A stretch of DNA of 64,000 bases from Peribacillus cavernae (GCF_003989135.1 NZ_RYZZ01000010.1:79240-143239); one strand, 5' to 3'; counted from the stretch's first letter, positions 37,001 through 45,547 are shown. The notes: generated by a model not told the origin, from the letters alone. Numbers and translations: made by a program.

Positions 37001-37706
37001 CGACCCCCTCCTCAAGCAATCTATCGCGGTTATGAAGGGGCTCGTAGCGGTAATTTACCCCATGAAACGATTCGGCATCCTGATTGGTTTGCGGATTAAT
37101 CGGCCTGTTGCCGGTTAGGTCATCGACTTCCATTTCATCGTTAAAAAACCAGGCATACTCCCTGAAAGAAGGCAGGAACGGATTGTGAACATCGGCAAAA
37201 ACACCGCTGTTTAATGGGTCGCCTGTTTCCGGATCTGTCCACCAGGAGCCTCGTTTTTCAACGAGCAACGTCCCAAAAAGGCCTTGAATGCTTGAGCCGT
37301 CTTCCGTGCTCGACACATTGCCGAGATCAGTGAAAAAATAAATTCCTTCCCGGGTAGCATTAATTTCGTAAAGAATTTGTTCACCGCATTCGGCCAGGGA
37401 GCTGGGATTCAAACCAACGTTTGCCCCGTCTGATGTTAAAACGTTATAATCAGCTTCCTGGAAGTGCATACCGGCTGCAAAGGGAAGCTGATTCTCAAAA
37501 AGAATTTCCACTACGTCTCCTTCGTTTGCCCGGATCGTAAGCGGCTGCACGAGTTCGACAGGGGTAAACGGATTTTTTCGGACAAGTTCCTTTACTTTAG
37601 CTTCCTTTTCTTTTAACACATACATTCTTCCGTCAGGATTATGGTCGCCAAAATTATTGACGACAATCCGGATCGGAATAGCTACTACATGATAGCGTCT
37701 TATCAT
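34059..37706 (-). CDS. mnxG: MnxG-type giant multicopper oxidase, copy 2
   Basis: Predicted Mn(II)-oxidising multicopper oxidase of 1215 residues, the length of MnxG from Bacillus sp. SG-1 (about 1217), which oxidises Mn(II) to Mn(III/IV) oxide on the spore surface in a complex with MnxE and MnxF. Ceruloplasmin-like repeats are visible. Copper motifs: HYHVHQW; the type-1 site HCHLYPHFEAGM (HCHxxxHxxxxM); HDHLF...HQQHG; HSFNVHG; and HTFHLHGH near the end. The ATG at 37706 (MIRRYHVVAI) follows AGGAAAGGAG; the 55 upstream residues of the open frame are untranslated. It follows copy 1 by 104 bases and about nine in ten residues match it by eye in the first 200. It has no MnxE/F pair of its own. 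Confidence 0.88.
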   Translation of the reverse strand: MIRRYHVVAIPIRIVVNNFGDHNPDGRMYVLKEKEAKVKELVRKNPFTPVELVQPLTIRANEGDVVEILFENQLPFAAGMHFQEADYNVLTSDGANVGLNPSSLAECGEQILYEINATREGIYFFTDLGNVSSTEDGSSIQGLFGTLLVEKRGSWWTDPETGDPLNSGVFADVHNPFLPSFREYAWFFNDEMEVDDLTGNRPINPQTNQDAESFHGVNYRYEPLHNRDRLLEEGVVCPDCDGEEVHHDSWVFGDPATPILRGYRGDPTMIRLIHAGVKETHVFHYHVHQWLRDPSNAGSEIIDSQAISPQSHYNVQPLYGLGSLSGAIGDVIVHCHLYPHFEAGMWGINRIFDTLQDGSQCYPNGVPIAALQPLPDRPCLPRPTKEKPGFPNFIPGKVGCKAPRPPLGIVGGREMTELEKNAAVPNARPGAVFTDSCLGNPVVVEFDVSMIELPIVYNKQGWNDPKGRIYVLDKDLDDVLSGKKEPEPLVLHIPAGSCIRLNFTNRLPHILDGDAFQLVTRTYEVGFHIHFVKFDVLVTDGANVGWNYDSSVLPGETIRYEWFADTELKAFFFHDHLFPISHQQHGVFGAGVIQPRFSQFFDSTTGEETERGTQVTVTHPIIPDYRDFALFVQDFALLFDKNGCPLAPPEFPGSQDDPGVFGVNYKNEPLQFRLGKDCDPAYSFSSFVNGDPVTPILMAYEGDPIRIRLLQGAHEESHSFNVHGLRWKSERPDNDSILLSQQHIGISESFTMEMDIPRAGDYLWAFEDEEDVWNGTWGLIRAFDQEVEDLIPLPDRPLPPPRTKPLPEVTGKPPALANPQSTLPPEASPNAPIRRYDVVAFQTPIVYNSYGDHDPFGIIFALEEDVDDILCGKKNPEPLVLRGNTGDIVEVTLTSRLKFELFPFQDGIHPYPPVKEQAFYPPSLRISLHVSLLDYDVTTSSGDTVGFNPDQTVGPGEKITYRWHVHDAVGTCAMWDVADLRNHRSFGAFGAFIAEPRFTTYLDPLTLEPVKTGTNIVLNNPLLGGNSREFVIIMHDGVRLVDKQGQLIVDPIDGILGVQDDLEDLVDTYDNGSRGFNYRTERLINRFREHPVLSDLFSSKVFGDPATPVFEAYAGEAVTIRLTMPSERRRAHTFHLHGHVWKFDPRDIDSRMDSYVGHMVPGAAEDLLLIGGAGGIFNFPGDYMYRSGNIRWDIEQGMWGIMRVHDKDQPHLPRL

Positions 37707-37810
37707 TGATTTCTCCTTTCCTGGACAGCAACATTCTTCATATGATGTTTTTGCTGTTTTGATGTGCATCTCTTCAAATGAGTAAAGAGATGAATCCCCT
37801 TGGCATACAA

Positions 37811-40800
37811 TTAGTTTGTTAACCTGGGTAAATGAGGTTGATCCTTTTCGTGGACACGGAAAATACCCCACATTCCCTGTTCAATATCCCAGCGAATGTT
37901 GCCTGAGCGGTACATATAGTCTCCAGGGAAGTTGAAAATACCGCCAGCCCCGCCGATTAGGAGCAGATCATCCGTAGATCCTGGAACCATGTGACCGACA
38001 AATGAATCGATACGGGAAGAGAGATTTCTTGGATTGAATTTCCACGAATGGCCATGAAGGTGGAATGTGTGTGCCCGTCTGCGCTCGGATGGATTTGCAA
38101 GACGAATTACGACGGCTTCACCAAGGTATGCCTCAAAAACAGGTGTTGCCGGGTCACCGAAAACTTTTGAACTGAATAACTCGCTTAAAACAGGATGTTC
38201 ATTTAATCGGTTAATCAGCCTTTCTGTCCGATAGTTGAAACCGCGCGAACCGTTATCATAGGTGTCAACGAGATCATCAATTTCCTCTGGTTCCCCGAGA
38301 ATCCCTGCAATAGGGTCAATAATTAATTGGCCGTTTTTATCGACGAGCCGTACCCCGTCATGCATAATCAGCACAAATTCTCTTGCATTGCCTGTGAGCG
38401 GATTGCTGATAATTACATTTGTGCCGGTTTTGACCGGTTGGAGAGTTGTCGGGTCAAGATAGGTTGTAAAGCGCGGCTCCGCGATAAAGGCTCCAAAAGC
38501 CCCGAAAGAGCGATGATTTCGCAAATCAGCCACATCCCACATTGCATTCGTTCCAAACGCCCCATTGACATACCAGCGATACGTAATTTTTTCGCCGGGT
38601 CCGACCGTTTGATCCGGATTAAATCCTACTGTATCCCCGCTTGACGTTGTCACATCATAATCAAGCAAATTTGGATGCAGGGAGATTCTCAGTGAAGGAG
38701 GGTAGAATGCCTGTTCTTTCACCGGTGGATAAGGATGTATTCCATCTGCGAACGGAAATAATTCAAATTTAAGCCGGCTTGTTAATGTGATCTCAATAAG
38801 ATCACCGGTATTTCCACGCAGCACGAGCGGCTCCGGATTTGTCTTCCCGCTTAAGATGTCTTCCACGTCTTCTTCCAGGGCAAAAATGATGCCGAATGGA
38901 TCATGATCACCATAAGAATTATAAATAATCGGCGTTTGAAAGGCGACAACATTAAATCTTCGGACGGGAGCGTTAAGTGGTGCTTCAGGCGGCAATGTAT
39001 TCAGCAAGTTGGCAAGAGCCGGTGGTTTTCCGGTTACTTCCGGCAGCGGTATTGTCCTTGGCGGCGGCAACCGTCTGTCCGGCAGCGGGATCAAATCATC
39101 TACTTCTTGATCAAAAGCACGAATCAGCCCCCATGCACCGCTCCAAACATCTTCTTCATCTTCAAAGGCCCACAAGTAATCCCCTGCTCTTGGAATATCG
39201 GTTTCTAGAGTAAACGCTTCTGCAATTCCGGTATGCTGCTGCGATCTAAGAATCGAATCGTTGTCAGGAAACTCCGATTTCCACTTCAATCCATGTACAT
39301 TAAAGCTGTGAGATTCTTCCTGAGCCCCTTGCAATAGGCGAATGCGGATCGGATCACCTTCATAAGCAAGTAAAATCGGAGTGATGGGATCGCCGTTGAC
39401 AAACGAACTGAAAGAATAAGCAGGATCCTTTTCCTTTCCGAGCCGGAATTGCAGCGGCTCATTTTTATAGTTGACCGCAAAGACGCCGGGGTCATCCTGT
39501 GAGCCGGGAAATTCTGGCGGAGCAAGCGGGCAGCCGTTTTTGTCAAATAAAAGGGCAAAATCCTGGACAAATAAAGAGTAGTCGCGATAGTCAGGAATGA
39601 GTGGATTTACCGCGGTTACTTGTGATCCACGTTCTGTTTCCTCGCCGGTTCTTGAATCAAAAAATTGAGAGAAGCGTGGGTGAACGGTCCCTGAACCGAA
39701 AACACCGTGCTGTTGGTGAGCAGCAGGAAATAAGTGGTCATGAAAGAAAAAGCCTTTTAATTCGGTATCAGCAAACCATTCATATCGAATCGTCTCACCC
39801 GGAAGGACGGAGCTGTCATAGTTCCAGCCCACGTTTGCGCCATCAGAGACAAGGATATCAAATTTCACGAAGTGGACATGAAATGCAGTCTCGTAAGTTC
39901 TTGTTACAAGCTGGAAGGCATCTCCATCAAGGACATGCGGCAGCCGGTTCGTAAAGTTCATCCTAATGCACGAATCCGCCGGTATATGAAGCACAAGGGG
40001 TTCAGGCTCTTTTTTTCCTGAGAGCACATCATCCAGGTCTTTATCAAGGACGTACAATCTCCCTTTTGGATCATTCCAACCCTGCCTGTTATACATGATC
40101 GGCATTTCGATCATGGAAACATTGAATTCCACGACAACCGGGTTCCCTAGGCACGTATCGCTAAAAACCGCTCCAGGTCGCGCATTCGGGACAGCGGCAT
40201 TTCTCTCGAGTTCCGTCATTTCCCTGCCGCCGACAATGCCAAGCGGGGGTCTCGGTGCTTTGCAGCCGACTTTACCAGGAATAAAGTTAGGAAATCCCGG
40301 CTTTTCTTTCGTTGGAAGCGGCGGGCGGGGACGGTCCGGCAGAGGCTGGAGCGGTTCAATCGGTATGCCGTTCGGGTAGCATTGGCTGCCATCCTGGAGT
40401 GTATCAAATATGCGATTGATTCCCCACATCCCGGCACCAAAATGCGGGTACAAATGACAATGAACGATGACATCTCCAATTGCGCCCGAAAGACTTCCAA
40501 GCCCGTACAGTGGTTGGACATTATAATGAGATTGAGGGCTGATCGCCTGTACATCCAGCATTTCAGACTGGAGATTGCTTGGATCCTTCAGCCACTGGTG
40601 AGCATGATAGTGAAAAGTGTGTGTTTCTTTTGCGGCTCCATGAATGAGTCGTATCATCGCCGGATCGTCTTTGTATCCGCGTAAAATAGGTGTTGCCGGG
40701 TCGCCGAATACCCAGGAATCATGGTGAACTTCTTCCCCATCACATTCTGGGCACACAACACCTTCCTCCAGCAATCTTTCGCGATTGTGAAGCGGTTCAA

Positions 40801-41461
40801 TGCGGTAATTTACCCCATGAAACGATTCGACATCCTGTCCGGTCACCGGATCAAGCGGTCTGTTTCCGGTTAAATCATCTACTTCCATTTCATCGCCGAA
40901 AAACCAGGCATACTCCCGGAAGGAAGGCAGAAAAGGATTGTGGACATCGGCAAAAACGCCGCTGGTTAACGGTCCGCCTGTCAGGGGGTCTGTCCACCAG
41001 GAACCCCGTCTTTCAACAAGCAACGTACCATACAGACCTTGAAGGCTTGAGCCGTCTTGTGTACTGGACACGTTGCCTAGATCGGTGAAAAAATAAATTC
41101 CTTCGCGCATGGCGTGGATCTCATAAAGAATGGTTTCGCCACAATCTGCTAATGAACTTGGGTTAAACCCGACATTCGCCCCATCTGACGTTAATACGTT
41201 ATAATCGGCTTCCTGAAAATGCATCCCGGCTGCAAAGGGCAGCCGGTTTTCAAATAGAATTTCCACCATATCTCCTTCATTTGCCCGGATCGTAAGCGGC
41301 TGTACGAGTTCAACAGGTGTAAACGGGTTTTTTCGGACAAGTTCGTTTACAGTAGCTTCATTTTCTTTTAATACATACATCACTCCATCGGGATTATGGT
41401 CGCCAAAATTATTAACGACAATCCGGATTGGAATGGCGACGACATGATAACGTCTAATCAT
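37811..41461 (-). CDS. mnxG: MnxG-type giant multicopper oxidase, copy 1
   Basis: Large subunit of the predicted Mn(II) oxidase complex: 1216 residues with the same repeated cupredoxin architecture as copy 2. Copper ligands seen: HYHAHQW, the type-1 motif HCHLYPHFGAGM, HDHLFPAAHQQHG, HSFNVHG and HTFHLHGH. There is no signal peptide, as expected for a mother-cell coat or exosporium protein. It lies 18 bases after the mnxF-like gene, so mnxE, mnxF, mnxG1 and probably mnxG2 form one operon read on the minus strand. The ribosome binding site is a G-run just before the ATG. Mn oxidation is inferred from family and gene order. Confidence 0.9.
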   Translation of the reverse strand: MIRRYHVVAIPIRIVVNNFGDHNPDGVMYVLKENEATVNELVRKNPFTPVELVQPLTIRANEGDMVEILFENRLPFAAGMHFQEADYNVLTSDGANVGFNPSSLADCGETILYEIHAMREGIYFFTDLGNVSSTQDGSSLQGLYGTLLVERRGSWWTDPLTGGPLTSGVFADVHNPFLPSFREYAWFFGDEMEVDDLTGNRPLDPVTGQDVESFHGVNYRIEPLHNRERLLEEGVVCPECDGEEVHHDSWVFGDPATPILRGYKDDPAMIRLIHGAAKETHTFHYHAHQWLKDPSNLQSEMLDVQAISPQSHYNVQPLYGLGSLSGAIGDVIVHCHLYPHFGAGMWGINRIFDTLQDGSQCYPNGIPIEPLQPLPDRPRPPLPTKEKPGFPNFIPGKVGCKAPRPPLGIVGGREMTELERNAAVPNARPGAVFSDTCLGNPVVVEFNVSMIEMPIMYNRQGWNDPKGRLYVLDKDLDDVLSGKKEPEPLVLHIPADSCIRMNFTNRLPHVLDGDAFQLVTRTYETAFHVHFVKFDILVSDGANVGWNYDSSVLPGETIRYEWFADTELKGFFFHDHLFPAAHQQHGVFGSGTVHPRFSQFFDSRTGEETERGSQVTAVNPLIPDYRDYSLFVQDFALLFDKNGCPLAPPEFPGSQDDPGVFAVNYKNEPLQFRLGKEKDPAYSFSSFVNGDPITPILLAYEGDPIRIRLLQGAQEESHSFNVHGLKWKSEFPDNDSILRSQQHTGIAEAFTLETDIPRAGDYLWAFEDEEDVWSGAWGLIRAFDQEVDDLIPLPDRRLPPPRTIPLPEVTGKPPALANLLNTLPPEAPLNAPVRRFNVVAFQTPIIYNSYGDHDPFGIIFALEEDVEDILSGKTNPEPLVLRGNTGDLIEITLTSRLKFELFPFADGIHPYPPVKEQAFYPPSLRISLHPNLLDYDVTTSSGDTVGFNPDQTVGPGEKITYRWYVNGAFGTNAMWDVADLRNHRSFGAFGAFIAEPRFTTYLDPTTLQPVKTGTNVIISNPLTGNAREFVLIMHDGVRLVDKNGQLIIDPIAGILGEPEEIDDLVDTYDNGSRGFNYRTERLINRLNEHPVLSELFSSKVFGDPATPVFEAYLGEAVVIRLANPSERRRAHTFHLHGHSWKFNPRNLSSRIDSFVGHMVPGSTDDLLLIGGAGGIFNFPGDYMYRSGNIRWDIEQGMWGIFRVHEKDQPHLPRLTN

Positions 41462-41479
41462 TCATTTCCCCCCCAACTA

Positions 41480-41776
41480 TTAAGTCATGTCTTTTAATTC
41501 CGGAATTTGTGGTTCGCCTGGGCGTTCTATATAAAACACTTCAATGTTATGAATATGGATAAACCAGGTTCTGTCTTCCAATTGTGAAAAGTGGGTCGTT
41601 TCCACATCTAGCTCTATAAGGTCTTCCACTACATCGACAATTGTTCCGATAAACAGAAAAGGAAACGATGGGGAGAGAATAATTACCTTTTGGCCAATTC
41701 CATCGATAAAATGGTCAAGAAGCGCCATATCGTGAATGGCGTTTACGTCAATATTATTTGAATTGTCATGTGTCAT
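41480..41776 (-). CDS. mnxF: MnxF-like small subunit
   Basis: A 98-residue protein, second of two small genes directly ahead of mnxG, the position of mnxF in the SG-1 mnx operon. MnxE and MnxF form a copper-binding hexamer that associates with MnxG. Residues 24-80 look like a small beta barrel (GIGQKVIILSPSFPFLFIG, then WFIHIHNIEVFYIE), closely matching the protein at 50655. AAGGAGG precedes the ATG. Assignment to F rather than E is by gene order only. Confidence 0.75.
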   Translation of the reverse strand: MTHDNSNNIDVNAIHDMALLDHFIDGIGQKVIILSPSFPFLFIGTIVDVVEDLIELDVETTHFSQLEDRTWFIHIHNIEVFYIERPGEPQIPELKDMT

Positions 41777-41803
41777 TTTCTAATATCCTCCTTCATCTTT
41801 TAG

Positions 41804-42106
41804 TTAAACAAGCGGAAATCGAGCTTCACAATCAAAATTAGGTGTGAAATGGGCAATTTTTTCAAGAGGAATCGATAAAGGTGTTGGAAATTGAAAAAAA
41901 GGTGCATTTAAAATTTTAATCGTTGCAGGAAAGATAGTAATATGTCCAGTCTCAACTTCGACGATCGGCCCGCAGAAAATCGGGCGGAACGTTTGACCAA
42001 GCAGGTTGAGCTGGGCAGATTCTGTCACGACCAAAATTGACTCGCCGATTAACCTATTTAGCTGCCTGAGTATTAAATCTTCTCTTTCGCTGTTTTGATT
42101 GCTCAT
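41804..42106 (-). CDS. mnxE: MnxE-like small subunit
   Basis: A 100-residue protein, first gene of the minus-strand mnx operon. Conserved with the protein at 50333: both share SAQLNLLGQTFR and the NAPF...FPTPL segment in a predicted small beta barrel. In SG-1, MnxE/MnxF are small partners needed for MnxG activity. The ATG at 42106 follows AAAGGAGG. A perfect SigmaK-type -10 box lies 45 bases upstream. E versus F is assigned by order. Confidence 0.75.
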   Translation of the reverse strand: MSNQNSEREDLILRQLNRLIGESILVVTESAQLNLLGQTFRPIFCGPIVEVETGHITIFPATIKILNAPFFQFPTPLSIPLEKIAHFTPNFDCEARFPLV

Positions 42107-42150
42107 TTGCAATCCTCCTTTTTTACTATTACGTACACATACTATTCCTG

Positions 42151-42159
42151 TATGATATG
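42151..42159 (-). promoter_or_regulatory. SigmaK -10 box upstream of the mnxEFG operon
   Basis: CATATCATA on the minus strand (TATGATATG on plus) is a perfect CATAnnnTA, 45 bases before the mnxE start. A clear -35 AC element at the usual distance is not obvious. Confidence 0.45.
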
Positions 42160-42262
42160 TCCTGTTCAGGTTACTAACCTAATTGTTTGGAAAATCAAGG
42201 GAAACCTTTTTCCTAAACAGCTTGATCTTCATTTGCCTTTATTAAATAAAACAGGCAGTTGT

Positions 42263-42292
42263 ACAAGCAACAGGAAATCTCTCACATAAAAT
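42263..42292 (+). promoter_or_regulatory. Possible SigmaK promoter of the gene at 42331
   Basis: ACAA at 42263-42266 and CATAAAATG at 42284-42292 (one mismatch to CATAnnnTA) with a 17-base spacer. With the box at 42151 it forms a divergent promoter region. Confidence 0.35.
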
Positions 42293-42330
42293 GTTATAGA
42301 TTATAAAACTTTTTGATGGAGGTGTGAAAA

Positions 42331-43086
42331 GTGGCAAAAAAACAAGTTCGTGAAACATTTCGCTGTCCCGAAATTGTCCCACCCGATGCACCCGATGACT
42401 TCTGTATCCCTGAGTTCCGTTGTCCGGAACGAATCGAAACGTTTAAATTCCCTTCACCGACGAGCTGTCTGCCTCCTGAAGAAACAGAAGAGCTTGAAGC
42501 ACGTATTGATGCGGCAAACGAGCTTTTGCTTGATTTAGGGCTGTCTGCCCGGCGTGAAGATGAAGAAAGGAGAGAAGAAGCAAGGAGGGAAGCGTTTGAA
42601 GGTCTGATTGGACAAAATGTCGAGGTAGAACTGGACTGTCCCAATGAAAACAATCCGGAAAAAAATCGTGTTGTAAAAGGACGAGTCCATTTTGCAGGTG
42701 AAGATTTTGTCATATTAAGGAGAAACGAAAAGCAAGTTTTAATTCCGTTATTAAAAATTTGTTCCATTGACCTGCAAAATCGTTTTGCGGAACCCGAGGA
42801 GAATCAACAGTTAATCGACATCGATCCATGCCTTAGAAGAGCAATTACCTTTAACTTTGGCGAAGTTGTTTCACAGTCTCCGCAATTGATTGAAATTTTC
42901 TTTGGACTCAGGTTGGGAGTATTTCTCCTTACATTTCTGGATCAGCGAATCAAGGCCGTATTGGAGGATGAAGTGATTGCGGGGAAGTTAGTGGAAGCAA
43001 CACAAGATTCACTTACCGTTTGTCAGAACGGGGGAAATCATGAAATACCGATAGATGATGTCTGTTTTTTGGCAATAACAGATTAA
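42331..43086 (+). CDS. CotB/LSm-like two-barrel protein, paralogue 2
   Basis: A 251-residue protein divergent from mnxE. Its Pro/Cys-rich start (RCPEIVPPDAPDDFCIPEF) is followed by an acidic helix (EETEELEARIDAANELLLD) and two barrel segments: VEVELDCPNE through QVLIPLLKICSIDL, and RIKAVLEDEVIAGKL through HEIPIDDVCFL. They are linked by ITFNFGEVVSQSPQLIEIFF, the region also found in 33173 and 54712. The GTG start lies behind GGAGGTG. The repeated link with mnx genes suggests a coat partner of the oxidase; the exact role is unknown. Confidence 0.7.
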   Translation: MAKKQVRETFRCPEIVPPDAPDDFCIPEFRCPERIETFKFPSPTSCLPPEETEELEARIDAANELLLDLGLSARREDEERREEARREAFEGLIGQNVEVELDCPNENNPEKNRVVKGRVHFAGEDFVILRRNEKQVLIPLLKICSIDLQNRFAEPEENQQLIDIDPCLRRAITFNFGEVVSQSPQLIEIFFGLRLGVFLLTFLDQRIKAVLEDEVIAGKLVEATQDSLTVCQNGGNHEIPIDDVCFLAITD

Positions 43087-43110
43087 CAACTTGTCCTGCT
43101 GAATGCTTCT

Positions 43111-43145
43111 TAGGCTGTCGAGAAACTACGATAGCCTATTTGCTT
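43111..43145 (+). terminator. Terminator after 43086
   Basis: Perfect stem taggctgtcg / cgatagccta with an 8-base loop and T-rich tail. Confidence 0.8.
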
Positions 43146-43206
43146 TTCAAATATTAAAATTTCCGCTGCTCATATTCATAAGAGAATCTAAATCAAAAAA
43201 ATTCGA

Positions 43207-43243
43207 AAGAAAAAAAAGCCTGTAGAACATTTCTCTACAAGCT
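43207..43243 (-). terminator. Terminator of the coat-gene pair 44328-43287
   Basis: Minus-strand stem agcttgtaga / tctacaggct followed by eight T. Confidence 0.8.
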
Positions 43244-43286
43244 GATTCAAATTATAACTCATGGTGTTTTTTTTGTTACTGTTCTG

Positions 43287-43862
43287 TTAACAGCAATCAT
43301 GTTTATCATGTTTGTCATGTCTGTCCTCTTTGATTTCAACCATCTTTACGTTCTCGAGCGGGATAATACGGAACTTCTCGTCGCGGCGTCTTCTCCTGTT
43401 TCTTCGGTTTCTTTTATTTCTCCTGTTATCATTGTCTCTGTCGTTGTCGTTTTCTTCATCGTTATCTCTATCTCTGTCGTTTTCTTCATCGTTATCTCTA
43501 TCTCTGTCGTTTTCTTCATCGTTATCTCTATCTCTGTCATTATCTCTTAGTACATTCACTTCAACAAAGTCTGAACCGACAAAACAGATGACAGCATCGA
43601 ACTCCTCGCATCTGTCTCCACACTCTGTTTTTATTCTTACGTCACAGTCAATAAGCTGACGAAGCCGAAAAGCGAGTCCGCTTTGCAGTCCTCCCAATCG
43701 AATTTGAAAGCGGTCGTCGCAAAATTTATCACGTCCATCAAAACGGTCAAAACGGTCAAAGCGGTTGTCAAACCTGTCAAAATGATGATCATCAATATGA
43801 CCATGATCATGGTGAAAAGGTTTGTTGCACCTTGAACAATGCGAATTGTGAAAATGGCTCAT
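43287..43862 (-). CDS. Asp/Arg-repeat coat-like protein with split barrel
   Basis: A 191-residue protein. It has a His/Cys start (MSHFHNSHCSRCNKPFHHDH), a FDRF-repeat, then the first half of a small barrel (DCDVRIKTECGDRCEEFDAV, FVEVNVLRD). Three copies of NDRDRDNDEE and a basic tract (NKRNRRNRRRRRD) follow, then the barrel's last strand (KFRIIPLENVKMVEI) and a HDKHDKHDCC tail. The charged insert splits the barrel, an unusual arrangement. The ATG follows AAAGGAGAGAG. It lies 13 bases downstream of a Cys-rich coat gene. Likely a coat or exosporium protein; metal binding by the Asp/His runs is possible. Confidence 0.65.
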   Translation of the reverse strand: MSHFHNSHCSRCNKPFHHDHGHIDDHHFDRFDNRFDRFDRFDGRDKFCDDRFQIRLGGLQSGLAFRLRQLIDCDVRIKTECGDRCEEFDAVICFVGSDFVEVNVLRDNDRDRDNDEENDRDRDNDEENDRDRDNDEENDNDRDNDNRRNKRNRRNRRRRRDEKFRIIPLENVKMVEIKEDRHDKHDKHDCC

Positions 43863-43875
43863 TTATCTCTCTCCT

Positions 43876-44328
43876 TTACATGATAATAACAATTTTGTTC
43901 ACGGTTCCTTGCCGATCGTTTCCGTTTTGTAAGGTTATATGACGATCTTCATGTTCCGTTGAGTTCCTGTTTGATATTGTATTAAGGTTTTGATCAAACA
44001 TCCTTGTACCTTCGCAGTTTCTTTTTCGTAAAGGTGTTAGCTCTCTGAATGGTCTTTGTCCACCTGAACAGCTGCATAAACGTGAGGGATTTTGTTGAAA
44101 ATTCCTGTTTAGCCGAAAATCTCTAAGGTTGCGTTGCTGTTGAAACGAATTTTCCATACGGCATTCTGAACATTGGCAGTGATGTTGTTCTTGGTGGCAA
44201 GTGCATGTATCCAGTGAAATCCTTCCTGTTGAACGTTGATCAACTGAAGAACGTGGTTGGAAAGTTTGCAGATCATTCTGCTGGCAATTGCAAAAACGAT
44301 TTAGATCTTGATTCCGAGACAACTCCAT
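43876..44328 (-). CDS. Cys/Gln-rich coat-like protein
   Basis: A 150-residue hydrophilic protein with Cys pairs (CNCQQ, CTCHQEQHHCQCSEC, CSCSGG) and Gln/Asn/Arg-rich repeats (RDFRLNRNFQQNPSR). No membrane segment or known domain is seen. The cysteines suggest disulfide or metal cross-linking in the spore coat. GGGGG lies 6 bases before the ATG, and a perfect SigmaK -10 box is 29 bases upstream. First gene of a pair with 43287. Confidence 0.65.
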   Translation of the reverse strand: MELSRNQDLNRFCNCQQNDLQTFQPRSSVDQRSTGRISLDTCTCHQEQHHCQCSECRMENSFQQQRNLRDFRLNRNFQQNPSRLCSCSGGQRPFRELTPLRKRNCEGTRMFDQNLNTISNRNSTEHEDRHITLQNGNDRQGTVNKIVIIM

Positions 44329-44356
44329 AAGTAACCCCCTATCCTATGACATACGT

Positions 44357-44365
44357 TATTTTATG
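44357..44365 (-). promoter_or_regulatory. SigmaK -10 box
   Basis: CATAAAATA on the minus strand, perfect CATAnnnTA, 29 bases before the ATG at 44328. The -35 region is not clear. Confidence 0.45.
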
Positions 44366-44460
44366 CTTGGGTTACTGTTTTGATCGGACAAACATCCAGT
44401 AATGAGAAAATGGATGCTTGCCGGGCAAAGCGAACGATAAAAAATCATCCGCTCCGTTTT

Positions 44461-44634
44461 TTAACAAAACCTATCAAATCGGTCAAAGTGATGGAAACGA
44501 TCAAAGCCGCAAAAACAGTCTAATTTACTTTGAAATCTTCTGCTTTCACACGAACATGGATTAAAGAATCTGCGATTAAAGCAGGAGTCACAATGGCACA
44601 GGGAACGGCAATGTCCTTTTCTTCTACAACTCAT
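44461..44634 (-). CDS. Small Cys-rich coat protein (57 aa)
   Basis: A 57-residue protein with nine cysteines in short pairs (CHCDSC, CSCE, CFC) and an FDRFHHFDRFDRFC tail that echoes the FDRF repeats of the protein at 43287. AAAGGAGTG precedes the ATG at 44634. Composition and neighbours point to the spore coat. Its own promoter is not obvious. Confidence 0.6.
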   Translation of the reverse strand: MSCRRKGHCRSLCHCDSCFNRRFFNPCSCESRRFQSKLDCFCGFDRFHHFDRFDRFC

Positions 44635-44778
44635 TAGCGGTCACTCCTTTCATAACCGGATAATACAGCGTATGTGAAACAAGCAGATTGCGAAAGGGAC
44701 AAGTGTCCTCAGAAAAAAATTGTGGGAAATGGCTGCTATAAAATAGTTACATGCATTAGAAACATCGATAGCCTCTCT

Positions 44779-44787
44779 CATACACTA
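44779..44787 (+). promoter_or_regulatory. SigmaK -10 box of the sugar operon
   Basis: CATACACTA, perfect CATAnnnTA, 32 bases before the TTG at 44819. AACA at 44761-44764 could serve as -35, though the spacer (14) is short. Confidence 0.4.
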
Positions 44788-44818
44788 TAGAAGGTGTAAT
44801 TCGAAGGGGGGATATGAT

Positions 44819-45547
44819 TTGAAAGGAGTAATTTTAGCCGGTGGAACAGGCACCAGATTAAGGCCTTTAACACATATTATTAATAAGCACCTGCTCCCGG
44901 TCGGTCCATACCCGATGATCTATTGGCCCATTTTGAAATTAAAGGAAGCAGGTATAGATGACATTCTCATCATTACAAATAAAGGCGATCTGAGTTCTTT
45001 TATTAACCTTTTAGGATTAGGCGAAGAACTAGGTGTAAACTTGAATTATAAATTGCAACAAAGGGCAGGAGGCATTGCAGAAGCTCTTGGCTTGGCAAAG
45101 CCATTTGTAAAAGAAGAGAAATTTATTGTTCTCTTAGGCGATAATATTTTCCAGGACAGTTTGGTTCCGTTTATCACCTCATTCGAAAGCCAGACTGAAG
45201 GTGCCAGGGTTTTGATTAAGCATGTCAGTGACCCAAAGCGTTACGGCATTGCCATGATCGATGAAAAGAAACATGTTATTACTTCAATTATTGAAAAACC
45301 TGAAAATCCTTTGTCAAATTATTGTGTGACGGGAGTATATATGTATAGTTCAGAGGTTTTTCAGTACATTGATATGGTGGAGCCATCTGATCGGGGAGAA
45401 TTAGAAATTACCGATGTAAATAACTATTTTATCAGAAATAACAGCTTACAATATGACGTTTTAACAGGCTGGTGGATCGACGCGGGTACACCGCAATCGC
45501 TTTATCAGTCAAGCGAACTTGTCTATCGGGATTTACTAACCGATTAA
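44819..45547 (+). CDS. Glucose-1-phosphate thymidylyltransferase-like enzyme
   Basis: Nucleotidyltransferase that makes a dTDP- (or other NDP-) hexose from sugar-1-phosphate, first step of dTDP-rhamnose-type pathways (RmlA; B. subtilis spore SpsI). Seen: the N-terminal signature [38 protein letters not shown] and [20 protein letters not shown], with WWIDAGTP near the end. At 242 residues it is the short RmlA form. TTG start behind AAGGGGGG; perfect SigmaK box upstream. A terminator at 45611 separates it from the next gene. Confidence 0.85.
   Translation: MKGVILAGGTGTRLRPLTHIINKHLLPVGPYPMIYWPILKLKEAGIDDILIITNKGDLSSFINLLGLGEELGVNLNYKLQQRAGGIAEALGLAKPFVKEEKFIVLLGDNIFQDSLVPFITSFESQTEGARVLIKHVSDPKRYGIAMIDEKKHVITSIIEKPENPLSNYCVTGVYMYSSEVFQYIDMVEPSDRGELEITDVNNYFIRNNSLQYDVLTGWWIDAGTPQSLYQSSELVYRDLLTD

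Noticed and set aside
37707..37871. 55-residue N-terminal extension of mnxG copy 2
   Set aside because: It overlaps the end of copy 1, and AGGAAAGGAG with ATG at 37706 gives an N-terminus identical to copy 1.
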